The notes below the pieces were generated by a model. The model did not search any database and was not told the DNA's origin. It saw only the letters and a program-made list of their open reading frames with translations. From JBKQVT01 sp963727245 (GTDB lineage: Bacteria > Planctomycetota > Planctomycetia > Pirellulales > Thermoguttaceae): 64,000 nt of DNA. The DNA lies in assembly GCA_963727245.1 (NCBI GenBank), contig CAVSFO010000011.1, positions 62,001 to 126,000 on the forward strand, read 5' to 3'. A program made the translations under genes and the position numbers. Below, piece after piece: positions 1 to 8,759 of this stretch. Position 1 is the first letter of the stretch. Each line of letters begins with the position of its first letter.

Positions 1-277
1 GGCTTCCTGCTGGCGTCGGCGTGGTTTCGCTGGTTCGCCTTCAACGAGCACAAGGGCTACGCGGTGCTGATTTGCCTGGCAGACGGTTGGGGCCGCCTTG
101 GTGCTGATGTTTTTCTGGTTCCTCGCTGCCCTGGTTTTTCGGCTGCGGTTCCAGTTCAGCATCCTCGCGTTGCTGGTGCTGGTTGTCGTCGTCTGCCGTC
201 CACCGTTTAGTTGGCTGGGGACGGAGATGAGCGAGGCGAGAAAACAGCGGAGGCGTGACGGCGATCGGACGCCTTGA
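1..277 (+). pseudogene. C-terminal end of a membrane protein, cut by the window edge and frameshifted
   Basis: The reading begins in frame 1 (GFLLASAWFRWFAF) and the hydrophobic coding signal moves to frame 2 near position 86, giving a run of Leu, Phe and Val, then RFQFSILALLVLV, and a basic tail ending in TGA at 275-277. Two membrane segments are likely. A short RFQFS motif followed by a hydrophobic stretch is a pattern I associate with small planctomycete membrane proteins of unknown role; that is memory, not a search. The shift could be real decay or one of the many indels seen across this window. Confidence 0.5.
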
Positions 278-1128
278 GCGCGAGTGTTATACCTTATAGG
301 CCACTCCCTCCGGATTATCGCCGCGCCGACCCCAATCCCGCCAGGACGGGCAACAGGGGACCGTCACGTTCGCAAGGCGTCGGAGCCAGGGACGACCGGC
401 TATGATATAAACACCCATTGTTGACGGGAGCCAAATTCAATGGCAGTCTTCGACCTCAGCGATACCGTACGGGCAGTACGAAGCCTTCTATATTCCGGTT
501 CAGACGATTAGTCCCCGACGAATACGCTGCAGTCTGCTGGGCCTGGCAGCTGCCCCAAGGTGGTCTTGGGCTGCACCACCGTCCCCGAACCCACCACCCA
601 GCGCGTTCTCGGCACGGCATTGCTGGGTCTCGACGTAAGTTATACTCTGCGGCGGCGTTAGGTGAATGCTTGACGACCGCGAAGCTCCAGAGGCGTTGTC
701 CAACCCCCCGCTTTGCACCCACCGCCGCTGGCATCAAACCCACTTGCCGCGTCACGAGGGCCGCGTCACCCTCTAGGGTCGACTGTGGGCGTACTCGCTC
801 GTTTTCAGGTTCTGCGGCGGGCGGCAGCGACGAGCCACCGCCACGCGGCGCGCGCACCATCAGGTTTCGGTTAGGTCACTTCCCGATTCGCACCGTCTGT
901 CCGAGGGCCAGGGCGCCGCGACGAAGGCGGGCTGTCCTCGGCGGCCTCGCCCGGCACGCCCTCACCCCTACCCTCTCCCGGAGGGAGAGGGGGATGGAAC
1001 CAACGGCGTTCGGCCGGGTTGCTGCGGAGGCGGCGGCCGTATGCTACAATCGACGGGGTGGCCGGGCGACGCCCGGCCGGCGCCATCCATCGCAGCGTTG
1101 AAACCCTTGTTAATGCGGAGAGAAGACC
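278..1128. other. Intergenic stretch with no convincing gene
   Basis: About 850 bases. Open frames exist on both strands but have Arg/Pro/Ala-rich translations with no domain, no good ribosome site and no family resemblance. A palindrome CCCTCTCCCGGAGGGAGAGG lies at about 972-991, related to repeats near 24.3 and 51.3 kb. Confidence 0.6.
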
Positions 1129-1485
1129 ATGAAGAAGGCCATCGTGCTGGTGATCGTCTGTGCGACCGTCGTGGGCGGGGCTTGGCTCGCGCGGCGGGAC
1201 CTCGCCTTTGGGCAGGCCGCGGAGACAAAAGAGACCAAAGATCAGGGCATCACCAAGACCAAGGCGGAGTGGGAAAAACTGGTCCAAGATCGTGTCGCCC
1301 TGGCCCTGAAAGAGAAAGCACGGCGGATCCACGACGCGGAAAATTGGGACACGGCGATTTTCAACGGCGTCGAATACACCGTCTACACCGGGCCGGGCCA
1401 GGTAATGGCCGTGCGGCCGGTGCAGCAGAAGACGCCGCCGAAGACCGGGCCGAGACCGACGACCGGCATGACCCCGGCCAAGTAA
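1129..1485 (+). CDS. Small membrane-anchored or secreted protein, unknown function
   Basis: 118 residues. ATG is preceded by GGAGAG at a suitable distance. Residues 1-30 are a basic start and a hydrophobic segment (KKAIVLVIVCATVVGGAW), either an uncleaved anchor or a signal peptide. The rest is charged and probably helical to about residue 75 (KTKAEWEKLVQDRVALALKE), then has a short WDTAIFNGVEYTVYTGPGQ stretch and a Pro/Thr tail. I do not recognise the family. It converges with the prenyl synthase, with only four bases between the two stops. Confidence 0.6.
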   Translation: MKKAIVLVIVCATVVGGAWLARRDLAFGQAAETKETKDQGITKTKAEWEKLVQDRVALALKEKARRIHDAENWDTAIFNGVEYTVYTGPGQVMAVRPVQQKTPPKTGPRPTTGMTPAK

Positions 1486-1489
1486 CGGG

Positions 1490-2494
1490 CTAGTTCTGCC
1501 GGGCGACCACGAAGTGGGTCAAGGCGGCCATGGCGTCGCGGGCCGGGCCCGACGGAACGGAGGCCAATCCGTCCCGGGCCAGGCGGCTGTAGCTGCGGGC
1601 CTTCTCCTGCGCGTAAGCGATGGCGTCGAAGCGCTCCAGCCAGGGTCGTAGCGCGTGGCGACGATGATTGCCGGAGCGCGACAGCAGCGCGACCACCTCG
1701 CAGCGCTCGGATTGGCCGGCCTGTTGCAGCACGCGGATCAGCGGCAGCGTCGATTTCTGCTTCACCAGGTCGGTGCCCAGCGACTTGCCCACGGTGGCCT
1801 CGTCGCCCAGCACGTCCAGCAGGTCGTCGGCGATCTGGAAGGCGACGCCGAGGCGGAGGCCGTATTGGGCCAGCGTGCTTTCCAGGACGGGGTCGGCCCC
1901 GGCATAATGCGCGCCCAGCCGGCAACAGCACGCGGTCAGGGCCGCCGTCTTGTCGGCAATGATGTCGAGGTACTCCTGCTCGGCCAGCTCGAAGTTGCCG
2001 CGGCTGGCGACCTGGCGGAGCTCGCCCTCGCACATGGTGCGGGCGGCCTGGCCGATGGCCCGGCAGGCGAACGTGCTCTCGACCGAACTGGCCAGGCAGA
2101 TGGCGCGGGCGACCAGGTAGTCGCCCAGCAGCACGCTGGTCTCGTTGCTCCAGCGGGAATTGACGGTGTCGAGGTGGCGGCGGAGCGTGGCTTCGTCGAG
2201 CACGTCGTCATGGACGAGCGTGGCGGTGTGGATCATCTCGACGGCGGCCGCCAGCACCACGTGGTCGCGCTGGAGCGGGCCGGCGACCCGGGCGGACAAC
2301 AGCAGCAGGGCCGGCCGCAGCCGCTTGCCCCCCAGTCGGACGCCGTATTTTACCAGCAGGTCGACGAACGGATGCTCGCTGGAGAGCTCGCGGATGAGGA
2401 CTTCCTCGACTTGCTGAAGCTCCTGCTCGACGGGCGCATAGATGTCCCGCAGCGTGCCGGTGGCCGGCGTCTGTAGATCGGCCGCATCTTTCAT
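1490..2494 (-). CDS. Polyprenyl diphosphate synthase (trans-isoprenyl transferase)
   Basis: Class I trans-prenyltransferase that extends allylic diphosphates with isopentenyl diphosphate, probably giving the long chain for quinones or lipid carriers. 334 residues, usual for the octaprenyl/heptaprenyl group. GGKRLRPALLLL is at residues 55-66, the first Asp-rich motif HDDVLD at 95-100 and the second QIADDLLD at 220-227. The start at 2494 has AAAGGAAA just upstream; the frame stays open further upstream but with low-complexity sequence. Chain length cannot be read reliably from sequence, so no symbol is given. Confidence 0.9.
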   Translation of the reverse strand: MKDAADLQTPATGTLRDIYAPVEQELQQVEEVLIRELSSEHPFVDLLVKYGVRLGGKRLRPALLLLSARVAGPLQRDHVVLAAAVEMIHTATLVHDDVLDEATLRRHLDTVNSRWSNETSVLLGDYLVARAICLASSVESTFACRAIGQAARTMCEGELRQVASRGNFELAEQEYLDIIADKTAALTACCCRLGAHYAGADPVLESTLAQYGLRLGVAFQIADDLLDVLGDEATVGKSLGTDLVKQKSTLPLIRVLQQAGQSERCEVVALLSRSGNHRRHALRPWLERFDAIAYAQEKARSYSRLARDGLASVPSGPARDAMAALTHFVVARQN

Positions 2495-2795
2495 CAGGGC
2501 TTTTCCTTTGGGGCGAATCGAGCGGTAGCTAGATTCTAACCTGCGGCGGTGCAAAGGCGGAAGGGGGAGGGCGGAGGGCGAGAGGCGGGAGGGCGGAAGG
2601 GGGGAAGGAGAACAGGGCGAGCCGGTGGCGTGAGCCACCGGAATGGTGGAGGGACACGCGGCGGTGCCCCAGAGGGCGGATGGCCGATGGGCAGGATGAC
2701 GGCCTCGGATTACGCACTTGTGGTTATTTGAGGCCACCATGTATGGTGATGAACCTATTGGCGTGGCCACGGCGGCCGCGGGGCTTGCGGCACCA
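2495..2795. other. Intergenic, purine-rich, no gene seen
   Basis: The segment upstream of the prenyl synthase has G/A-rich runs at about 2550-2620. No convincing frame or RNA was found. Confidence 0.5.
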
Positions 2796-2833
2796 AGAAA
2801 AAATTATCCGTCGCGGGGGTCTATCCGCGACGG
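2796..2833 (-). terminator. Rho-independent terminator of the HTH-receiver gene
   Basis: On the minus strand a perfect 9-bp stem, CCGTCGCGG with CCGCGACGG (2808-2816 and 2825-2833, 8-base loop), is followed by ATAATTTTTTC. It lies about 65 bases past the stop of the gene at 2899-3471. Confidence 0.8.
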
Positions 2834-2898
2834 GTTGGGTGAATACGGCGAATCGGATTTATCGAGCGTGTCCAGGCGGCCGCCGAAGTAGCGTTCGC

Positions 2899-3471
2899 TC
2901 AGACCAGTTCCTTCTTGGCGCCGATCAAGGTCCGCAGACGTTCGGCCAGCAGGGCGGCGTCGAACGGCTTCTTGAACGTCTCGTTGATGCTCGAACGATC
3001 GAAGCTGGTCGAGCTGCCGTCATCGGGCAGCAGGGCGATCAGAATCACTTCCGCGAACTCGGTGTTGCGGCGGAGATTCTGGCAGATTTGCAGGGCTTCG
3101 GTGCGTCCGATCGAGAAGTCCACGATAATGCAGTCGGGATGGAAGCTCTCCGCCTGGATTCCGGCGTCGAATCCGCTGGCAGCCACCGCCACCTTGAACG
3201 AACGTTCCAGAGGCAACTCACGCTTGACGTTTTCGATCAAGACCTGGTCTTGGGCCACAATGAGCACCTTGGCCATGGCCTCGTCTTCCAAGTCGCCCAA
3301 GGGCATGCCGTGCTCTTTGAGGAACTTGATCAGATATTCGCGGGGAATTCGCCGGTCTTGCGAGCCGGGAATCCGATAACCACGCAATCGTCCCGAGTCG
3401 AACCACTTGCTGACGGTGCGCGGGGCCACCTTACATATCTTGGCGACCTGACCTGTTGTGAAAACCTTCAT
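2899..3471 (-). CDS. Excisionase/MerR-type HTH fused to a C-terminal receiver-like domain
   Basis: 190 residues. Residues 1-50 form an MerR/excisionase-type winged helix (FTTGQVAKICKVAPRTVSKW, then RRIPREYLIKFLKEHG). Residues 67-187 are a CheY-like fold: VLIVAQD at 69-75, a likely phospho-acceptor Asp118 in CIIVDFS, and KKP at 167-169. The usual acidic pair near strand 1 is only partly kept (Asp75-Gln76). The order HTH then receiver is the reverse of most response regulators, and no kinase is adjacent. GGAGAG precedes the ATG at 3471; the frame is open upstream but lacks such a site. Confidence 0.8.
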   Translation of the reverse strand: MKVFTTGQVAKICKVAPRTVSKWFDSGRLRGYRIPGSQDRRIPREYLIKFLKEHGMPLGDLEDEAMAKVLIVAQDQVLIENVKRELPLERSFKVAVAASGFDAGIQAESFHPDCIIVDFSIGRTEALQICQNLRRNTEFAEVILIALLPDDGSSTSFDRSSINETFKKPFDAALLAERLRTLIGAKKELV

Positions 3472-4486
3472 CGCAGGCTCTCCGATATTGCTACGCGTTG
3501 GTTTGGTTATGCTTCGACAGCGACTTGACGCCACCGGCGAAACTTCATCGCCCCTTGCTCGCGGAAGCACGCCCGTTTTCGCTCCATCGATCTGGCGCAG
3601 GTTGCCAGCCGAGCGGTCCGCAAGCATCTGGGTCGGGGCCATCCGTAATTCGCTTGAATCCTGGCTGTGGTTCAGCTCCCTCTGACCCCCCGCCGTACTA
3701 GTTAATCGGCAACCTAGGTATTTGGAAGCCAGAGAAAATCCGTAAAATAGAGAAGGTTGCGTTTCAACCGCCCCATTACGAATGACTCGGACTCCACACA
3801 CAATCATCCGGCGAACTACAGGTGGCAGGGGTGGGACGAGCAGACTATTCGCCTTGGAGAGTCAACAAGGCGAATCGTCAAGGCATGGCCTTCAAGGCAG
3901 GTTCCCCCCTGCGGCCCGCTCTCCGGCAGAATTCCCGTTGGGCTTCTGCCTGAAAGTGAGCTTTCCGTTGAATAACTTCGCCCGGCGATGAGGGGTGGAC
4001 TTTAGAAACTTTCTCCAGTCGTAACGACTGAAGCAGTTTTGCGGTTGGCAACGGACCTGCCGGCGCGGAAAACTCGACGGACCTTAACGGTGTAACGTGT
4101 TATGCCGGCTAGGATTAGAATGCGCGGATCCGCCGCATGTGCCGGTTGTAGCGAAGAAACGGAAAAAGCCGGCAGCCGGCCTAGTCTGACGAATTTATCC
4201 GCCCCCTAGTAAAGTGACTGCCGAGCGAATTTGTCCGCTCGTGACAATCTGCAAAGGCTGGGGGAGACAGCCTACGGCTTCTTGGAATGGCGGACACCGG
4301 AACCGGCGCGGCCAGAACGCGATTCTGCGTGCTGCCGTTCCCACCGGTCGCAGCCGGTGGGCTTGGAGCCGGTGTCACACGAAGCCACAGAGACGGGCCG
4401 TGCTTGCAGCCCAAGCCCGCCGGCTGCGGCCGGTGGGAACGGCGGGACAGGCGGCGGCCCACAACGCTCTTGCCGAAAACGCCCGC
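3472..4486. other. Long intergenic region, one paired palindrome, no gene seen
   Basis: About 1 kb between the regulator and hemC. It is more AT-rich near 3700-3800, the likely promoter side of the minus-strand regulator. Frames have no family character. A pair of CCACCGG...CCGGTGG palindromes lies at about 4337-4443. No riboswitch or tRNA was recognised. Confidence 0.5.
4337..4443. repeat. Paired palindrome, family B copy 1
   Basis: Two imperfect hairpins of the type TTCCCACCGGTCGCAGCCGG / GCCGGTGGGAA in opposite orientation, about 60 bases apart. Similar pairs are near 10.4, 35.2, 38.4 and 56.0 kb. It lies just past the hemC stop on the minus strand and could act as a transcript end or mRNA 3' structure. 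Confidence 0.75.
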
Positions 4487-5406
4487 TCAGCGCTCTCGTC
4501 GCGACGACTCGATCAGGGCGGCCGCCCCTTGGGCCAGCAGATCGTCGGCCAGGCGGCGGCCGAGTTGCTCGGCGTCGGCCGGCCCGGCGGCGCCGCTGGC
4601 CTCGATCATCTGCACGCCGTCGGGGCCGAGCACCCGGCCGGTCAGCATGAGACGCCGGTCATCATGAAACGTCCCCAGGCGGCCACCGGGGCGAGGCATC
4701 CGCCACGAAGGGCGGCCAGCATGGCCCGCTCGGCCGACACCGCGGCGCGGCTGTCCGCATCGTCCAGCGATTGGATCAGCTCCAGCGTCGGCCGGTCGTC
4801 CGAGCGGACCTCCAGCCCCAGGGCCCCTTGGCCGACGGCCGGCAGCATGATCGCCATGGGCAATCGCTGGGCGATCTGGCCGCTCAAGCCGAGCCGCTCC
4901 AGGCCGGCCTCGGCGAGGATGACCGCGTCGTACTGGCCCGCGTGCAGTTTGCCGAGCCGGGTATCGACGTTGCCGCGGATGTCGCGAACCTGCAAGTCGG
5001 GCCGCACGTGGAGCAGTTGCGCCCGGCGGCGGAGGCTGCCGGTCCCCACGATCGCGCCGGGCGGTAATTGTTCGAGCGACGGGTACTTGTCGGAAAGCAG
5101 CGCGTCGGCGACCGCCGCCCGCGCGGGGATGGCCGCCAGGCACAGCCCGGCCACGGCGTCCGTGGGCAGGTCCTTCAAGCTGTGGACGGCCAGGTCGATG
5201 CGGCCGGCGAGCAACTCGCGCTGGATTTCCTTGGTGAACACGCCCTGGCCGCCGATGGCGCCGATGGGCGTTTGCTGTTGGTCGCCGCTGGTCGTCACCG
5301 GGACCAGTTCGACCTCCACGCCCAAGGCGTGCAACTGGGCGGCCACCCATTGTGCCTGCCATTGGGCCAGCAGGCTTGCTCGGGTGCCAAGGCGGACGAG
5401 AGACAT
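4487..5406 (-). CDS. hemC: Porphobilinogen deaminase (hydroxymethylbilane synthase), one frameshift
   Basis: Joins four porphobilinogens into hydroxymethylbilane in haem synthesis. Residues 1-247 read in one frame: LVRLGTRASLLA at the start, DLAVHSLKDLP with the catalytic-type Asp79, RDIRGNVDTRLGKL at 141-154, and the dipyrromethane-cofactor Cys237 in RGGCLAPVA. Near 4665 the frame breaks. The C-terminal domain (HDDRRLMLTGRVLGPDG to ESSRRER) continues in another frame to 4487. Adding one T to the TTT run there restores a single frame of about 306 residues, normal for HemC. The ATG overlaps the DUF502 stop by one base (TGATG), indicating coupling. Confidence 0.9.
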
Positions 5407-6419
5407 CAGGACCTCACCTCTCCGGGCGTGGCCGAGTCACGTCGGTCGTGTGCCACTGCTGGCTTGTCCAGCAGTGCGGGGGCATCGGCACGAGCAGCAC
5501 TGCTGGGCAAGCCGGGCACCGACCGAAGGTTGGTCGTGGCACCCGCTTCCAGTTGCTTCAGCTCGCCGGTGGGGATGACCAGGCCGCAACTGACGATGAA
5601 CTGGATGGCCTCGTCGATCGTCATGTGCAGATCGACGACTTCGGACTTTCGCACCGTCAGGGCATAGCCGGTCATCGGCATGGGCGAGGTGGGAATGAAG
5701 ACGCCGACCAAGGGCTCGTTGCTGGCGGCGCGAATCGCCTGGAAACCTTCGCTGGTCACAAAGGCGATGCTCCACATGCCTGTGCGGGGATACTCGACGG
5801 CCACCACCCGGGTGAACTTCATCTGCTGTTCGCTGAAGAAGAAGTCGGTCACCTGCTTGACGGCCGAGTAGACGCTGCGCACCAGGGGCAGGCGATGGAT
5901 GCCCCGTTCCAGACGGCCCCAGAAGAAGCTGCCGATGCCGGCCGCCATGAACTTGCCCAGCAAGTAGAGAAAGAGGATAAAGACGGCCAGGAAAAAGGGG
6001 ACGGCATAGTAGGGACGCAAATAGGTCAGTTCCACGTAGCGGCGGTAGACCGCCTTGCCGGTCTGGGGCAACGATTCGCCCTCGGCGTTTTGCACCACGC
6101 GGTCGTAGACCTGCTTGGGCACGTAGCTGCCGTCGTCGAGGCGATAGTAGGTGCGGCCCTGCTCGGTGGCGGTCCGCTCGGCGGGGTTGGCCCCCGGCAC
6201 ATCCTGGCGGATGTCGGCCGACAGCCAGACCAGGGCCTCGCGGGCGCCGGCGCTGACGGGGACGAGCACGTATTGCTGTGTGGTGCTAATCACCCAGACG
6301 AGAATCACCACCGTCAGCAGGGGCGGAAACAGCGTCGCCAGTCCCTGCACCACCGCGGTGCGGAAGTGGCGGGTTGGCGGAGCGGACTTCGGCGTTGGGG
6401 TAAGCTTGGGGGTTTCCAC
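5406..6419 (-). CDS. DUF502 family membrane protein
   Basis: 337 residues from a GTG start. Two membrane spans: about 25-46 (GLATLFPPLLTVVILVWVIS) and about 137-165 (YYAVPFFLAVFILFLYLLGK), followed by a soluble domain with RSVYSAVKQVTDFFF, the typical DUF502 pattern. Function is unknown; relatives occur in bacteria and plants. It sits three bases after comF and overlaps hemC by one base, so the three genes are probably one minus-strand transcript. Confidence 0.85.
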   Translation of the reverse strand: METPKLTPTPKSAPPTRHFRTAVVQGLATLFPPLLTVVILVWVISTTQQYVLVPVSAGAREALVWLSADIRQDVPGANPAERTATEQGRTYYRLDDGSYVPKQVYDRVVQNAEGESLPQTGKAVYRRYVELTYLRPYYAVPFFLAVFILFLYLLGKFMAAGIGSFFWGRLERGIHRLPLVRSVYSAVKQVTDFFFSEQQMKFTRVVAVEYPRTGMWSIAFVTSEGFQAIRAASNEPLVGVFIPTSPMPMTGYALTVRKSEVVDLHMTIDEAIQFIVSCGLVIPTGELKQLEAGATTNLRSVPGLPSSAARADAPALLDKPAVAHDRRDSATPGEVRS

Positions 6420-6422
6420 GGT

Positions 6423-7235
6423 CTATCCGTTGGTTCGCGGTCCCTGGGCCCGGGCCAGCACGGCGGCGGCCACGGCCGTCGCGCCTGAGCGCTTCAGGAC
6501 GGCGGCCGCTTCGCTGCAGGTGGCGCCGGTGGTTAGGATATCATCTACCAGGAGGATACGCGAGTCCCGCAGCCGGGCCGCCTGGCGACGACGGACGCGA
6601 AATGCGCCGCGGACGTTGCGAAAGCGGTCGAGTGGCGATAAGTCTTTTTGCGGCAGCGTGTTGCGCGTGCAGGCCAGCAACCCGGCAGCGACGGGGACCC
6701 GCAATTGCCGCCCCAAGCAGTCGGCCAACACCTCGGGACTGTTCACCCCGCGGCGGAAACGGCGGCTCCAGTGCATGGGAATCGGCACGACCAGGTCCGG
6801 ACGAAAATCGCTGAATTCGCCCGCTCGGCGGCGCAGGAGCAGGTGGGCCAAGGCCATGGCCAGGTTTTCGTGGATCGAATGTTTGGTCTTCAAGACGGCG
6901 CCGCGCAATTCTCCGCCGTATAGCCCCAGGGGGATGACCCCTTGGAAATGGAGCTTCACTCGGCAACAAGCAGGGCATCCCTGCGGGGCCGCGGCCCAGT
7001 CGGCGTCCGCCGGAGCCCCGCAGCGGCGGCAGCCGCTCCAGCTTTCGGGCCCCAGGGCCTCGCAGCAGGGCTTGCAGAGCAGCAACCGGTCATAGTCGGG
7101 CGGCAATTCCGCATCGCAATGGAGGCAGCGCGGGGGGCAGAGCAAATCCAGCCCCTGAGTGCCAAAAATGGCCGTCCATTTCCCCAGCCGGCCAGTCCAC
7201 TGCCGGACGAGCCTCGCCGCTTCGGATGATTTCAT
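6423..7235 (-). CDS. comF: ComF family amidophosphoribosyltransferase-like protein
   Basis: 270 residues. The N-terminal part has a Cys cluster (CPPRCLHC, then CKPCC, CRRCG and CPAC) typical of the ComF zinc-binding region. The C-terminal half is a type I PRTase fold with the PRPP motif ILLVDDILTTGAT. ComF relatives are linked to DNA uptake in naturally competent bacteria, but many genomes carry comF without proven competence. The start MKSSEAARL at 7235 is chosen because the longer frame runs into palindromic repeat sequence. First gene of the comF-DUF502-hemC unit. Confidence 0.85.
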   Translation of the reverse strand: MKSSEAARLVRQWTGRLGKWTAIFGTQGLDLLCPPRCLHCDAELPPDYDRLLLCKPCCEALGPESWSGCRRCGAPADADWAAAPQGCPACCRVKLHFQGVIPLGLYGGELRGAVLKTKHSIHENLAMALAHLLLRRRAGEFSDFRPDLVVPIPMHWSRRFRRGVNSPEVLADCLGRQLRVPVAAGLLACTRNTLPQKDLSPLDRFRNVRGAFRVRRRQAARLRDSRILLVDDILTTGATCSEAAAVLKRSGATAVAAAVLARAQGPRTNG

Positions 7236-7263
7236 GGCCCTGATTATCGCCGGTAAGGCCGTG

Positions 7264-7355
7264 AATTTGTAGGGTGGGTCGAGCGCAGCGAGCCCCACCG
7301 CTGGTTCAACGGGGATTTTGGTGGGGCTCGCTGCGCTCGACCCACCCTACAAATT
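7264..7355. repeat. Palindromic repeat, family A copy 1
   Basis: Long inverted repeat. The right arm, GGTGGGGCTCGCTGCGCTCG continuing to CCCTAC, is shared with five other copies (16.1, 25.8, 28.3, 41.2, 52.2 kb). Left arm is the short form with GAGCGCAGCGAG. Flanking AATTTGTAG / CTACAAATT extends the symmetry; the left flank is also present at the 52.1 kb copy. Confidence 0.9.
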
Positions 7356-7478
7356 TTTCACATTCCGCAACGGAAACTGCGTAGCCGCCCATTGCTGTGG
7401 CGGCCTTGACTTCAAGTCCCCAATTACCATAAGCTGCCGCCAGTGAATTTGCCCATTTTACGCGTGCCACGGAAAAAA

Positions 7479-8750
7479 ATGGCGATCCAGGCCAACCTCA
7501 GCCGGCGTGCCCATTGGGCGGGCGGCAACGCCATCGTCAGCCAATTGATGGCCCAGAGTCTGGCCCATCCCGAGTTGATCTCGCTGGCGGCCGGGTTTGT
7601 CGACCAGGAAACCCTGCCCAGCGAGCCCACCCGCACGGCGCTAGAGGCCCTTTGGTCGGATCCCCGCCGGGCGGCCGCTGCGTTGCAATACGGCACCACG
7701 ATCGGCCATCCGCCCTTGCGCGAGGCGGTGCTGGATCGAATGCTCCGCGCCGACGGCGCCACGGCCGCCGAAGCGAATCTTACCCTCCAACAGGTCATTA
7801 TCACGGCCGGCAGCAATCAGTTGTTGCACCTGGTAAGCGATATCCTGCTCGACCCCGGCGACATCGTGATCTCGGGTGCACCGACGTACTTCGTGTATAT
7901 GGGAATACTGGGCAATCTGGGGGCACGAGCCATCGGCGTGGAGACCGACCAGGATGGTCTGGTGCCCGAGGCCATCGAGGAGGAACTGGGGCGGCTGGAC
8001 CGTGCCGGCGAGTTGCCGCGGGTGAAGGCGATTTACGCGGTCACGTATTACGACAATCCCCGGGGCGTGAATGTATCGGCCGCCCGCCGCGCGGCCCTGG
8101 TCGAGCTGGCCAAGCGCTGGTCGGTGCGTGGGAAAATCTACCTGATCGAAGACGCGGCGTATCGGGAACTCCGCTATTACGGCGAGGACGTGCCGAGCCT
8201 GCGGTCGTTCGATCCGGAAGGCGATACGGTGATCCATGCCGGGACATTTTCCAAGTCCTATTCGCCGGGCATCCGCGTGGGCTGGGGAATCCTGCCGCGG
8301 CAACTGCTCGAGGCGGCGATCGCGGCCAAGGGCAACATCGATTTCGGCTCCCCCCATTTCAACCAGGTCTTGATGGCGACCATTCTGGAACTGGGGCTGC
8401 TGGATGCCCATTTGGAGAAACTGCGGGAGCACTATCGGCAGAAGATCGCCGCCACGCTGGAGGCCGCCCAGCAGTGGCTGGCGCCGCTGGGCGTCGGCTG
8501 GGCGCGGCCGACCGGCGGGCTGTACGTCTGGCTGCAGTTGCCCGAGGCCGTCGACACGGGGATTTCCGGGCCGTTGTTCCAACGGGCCGTCGAGGAGGGC
8601 GTCCTTTACGTGCCCGGCGAGTGCTGCTATCCGCTGCTGGGGCAGCCGCGCCGCAACCACATGATACGGCTGAGCTTCGGCGTTCCCACCTGCCCGGCCA
8701 TTCGGCAGGGCGTCGAGGCGCTGGGGCGGGCCGTGCGGAAGGTGCTTTGA
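7479..8750 (+). CDS. PLP-dependent aminotransferase, class I/II (2-aminoadipate/MocR-like)
   Basis: Fold type I aminotransferase of about 423 residues. QYGTTIGHPPLREAV near the N-terminus, TAGSNQLLHLVSDILLDPGD, the YYDNPRG motif, LIEDAAYRELRY and the PLP-lysine motif GTFSKSYSPGIRVGW are all visible. The substrate is not set by sequence; nearest well-known groups are alpha-aminoadipate/LysN-type and aromatic aminotransferases. ATG 7479 follows GGAAA; a GTG at 7443 in the same frame would add twelve residues. The next gene starts ten bases after the stop, so they are probably co-transcribed. Confidence 0.85.
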   Translation: MAIQANLSRRAHWAGGNAIVSQLMAQSLAHPELISLAAGFVDQETLPSEPTRTALEALWSDPRRAAAALQYGTTIGHPPLREAVLDRMLRADGATAAEANLTLQQVIITAGSNQLLHLVSDILLDPGDIVISGAPTYFVYMGILGNLGARAIGVETDQDGLVPEAIEEELGRLDRAGELPRVKAIYAVTYYDNPRGVNVSAARRAALVELAKRWSVRGKIYLIEDAAYRELRYYGEDVPSLRSFDPEGDTVIHAGTFSKSYSPGIRVGWGILPRQLLEAAIAAKGNIDFGSPHFNQVLMATILELGLLDAHLEKLREHYRQKIAATLEAAQQWLAPLGVGWARPTGGLYVWLQLPEAVDTGISGPLFQRAVEEGVLYVPGECCYPLLGQPRRNHMIRLSFGVPTCPAIRQGVEALGRAVRKVL

Positions 8751-8759
8751 GGCAAGCCG

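Noticed and set aside
418..1101. Possible gene of 227 codons
   Set aside because: Composition and lack of ribosome site or motif; contains the family D palindrome.
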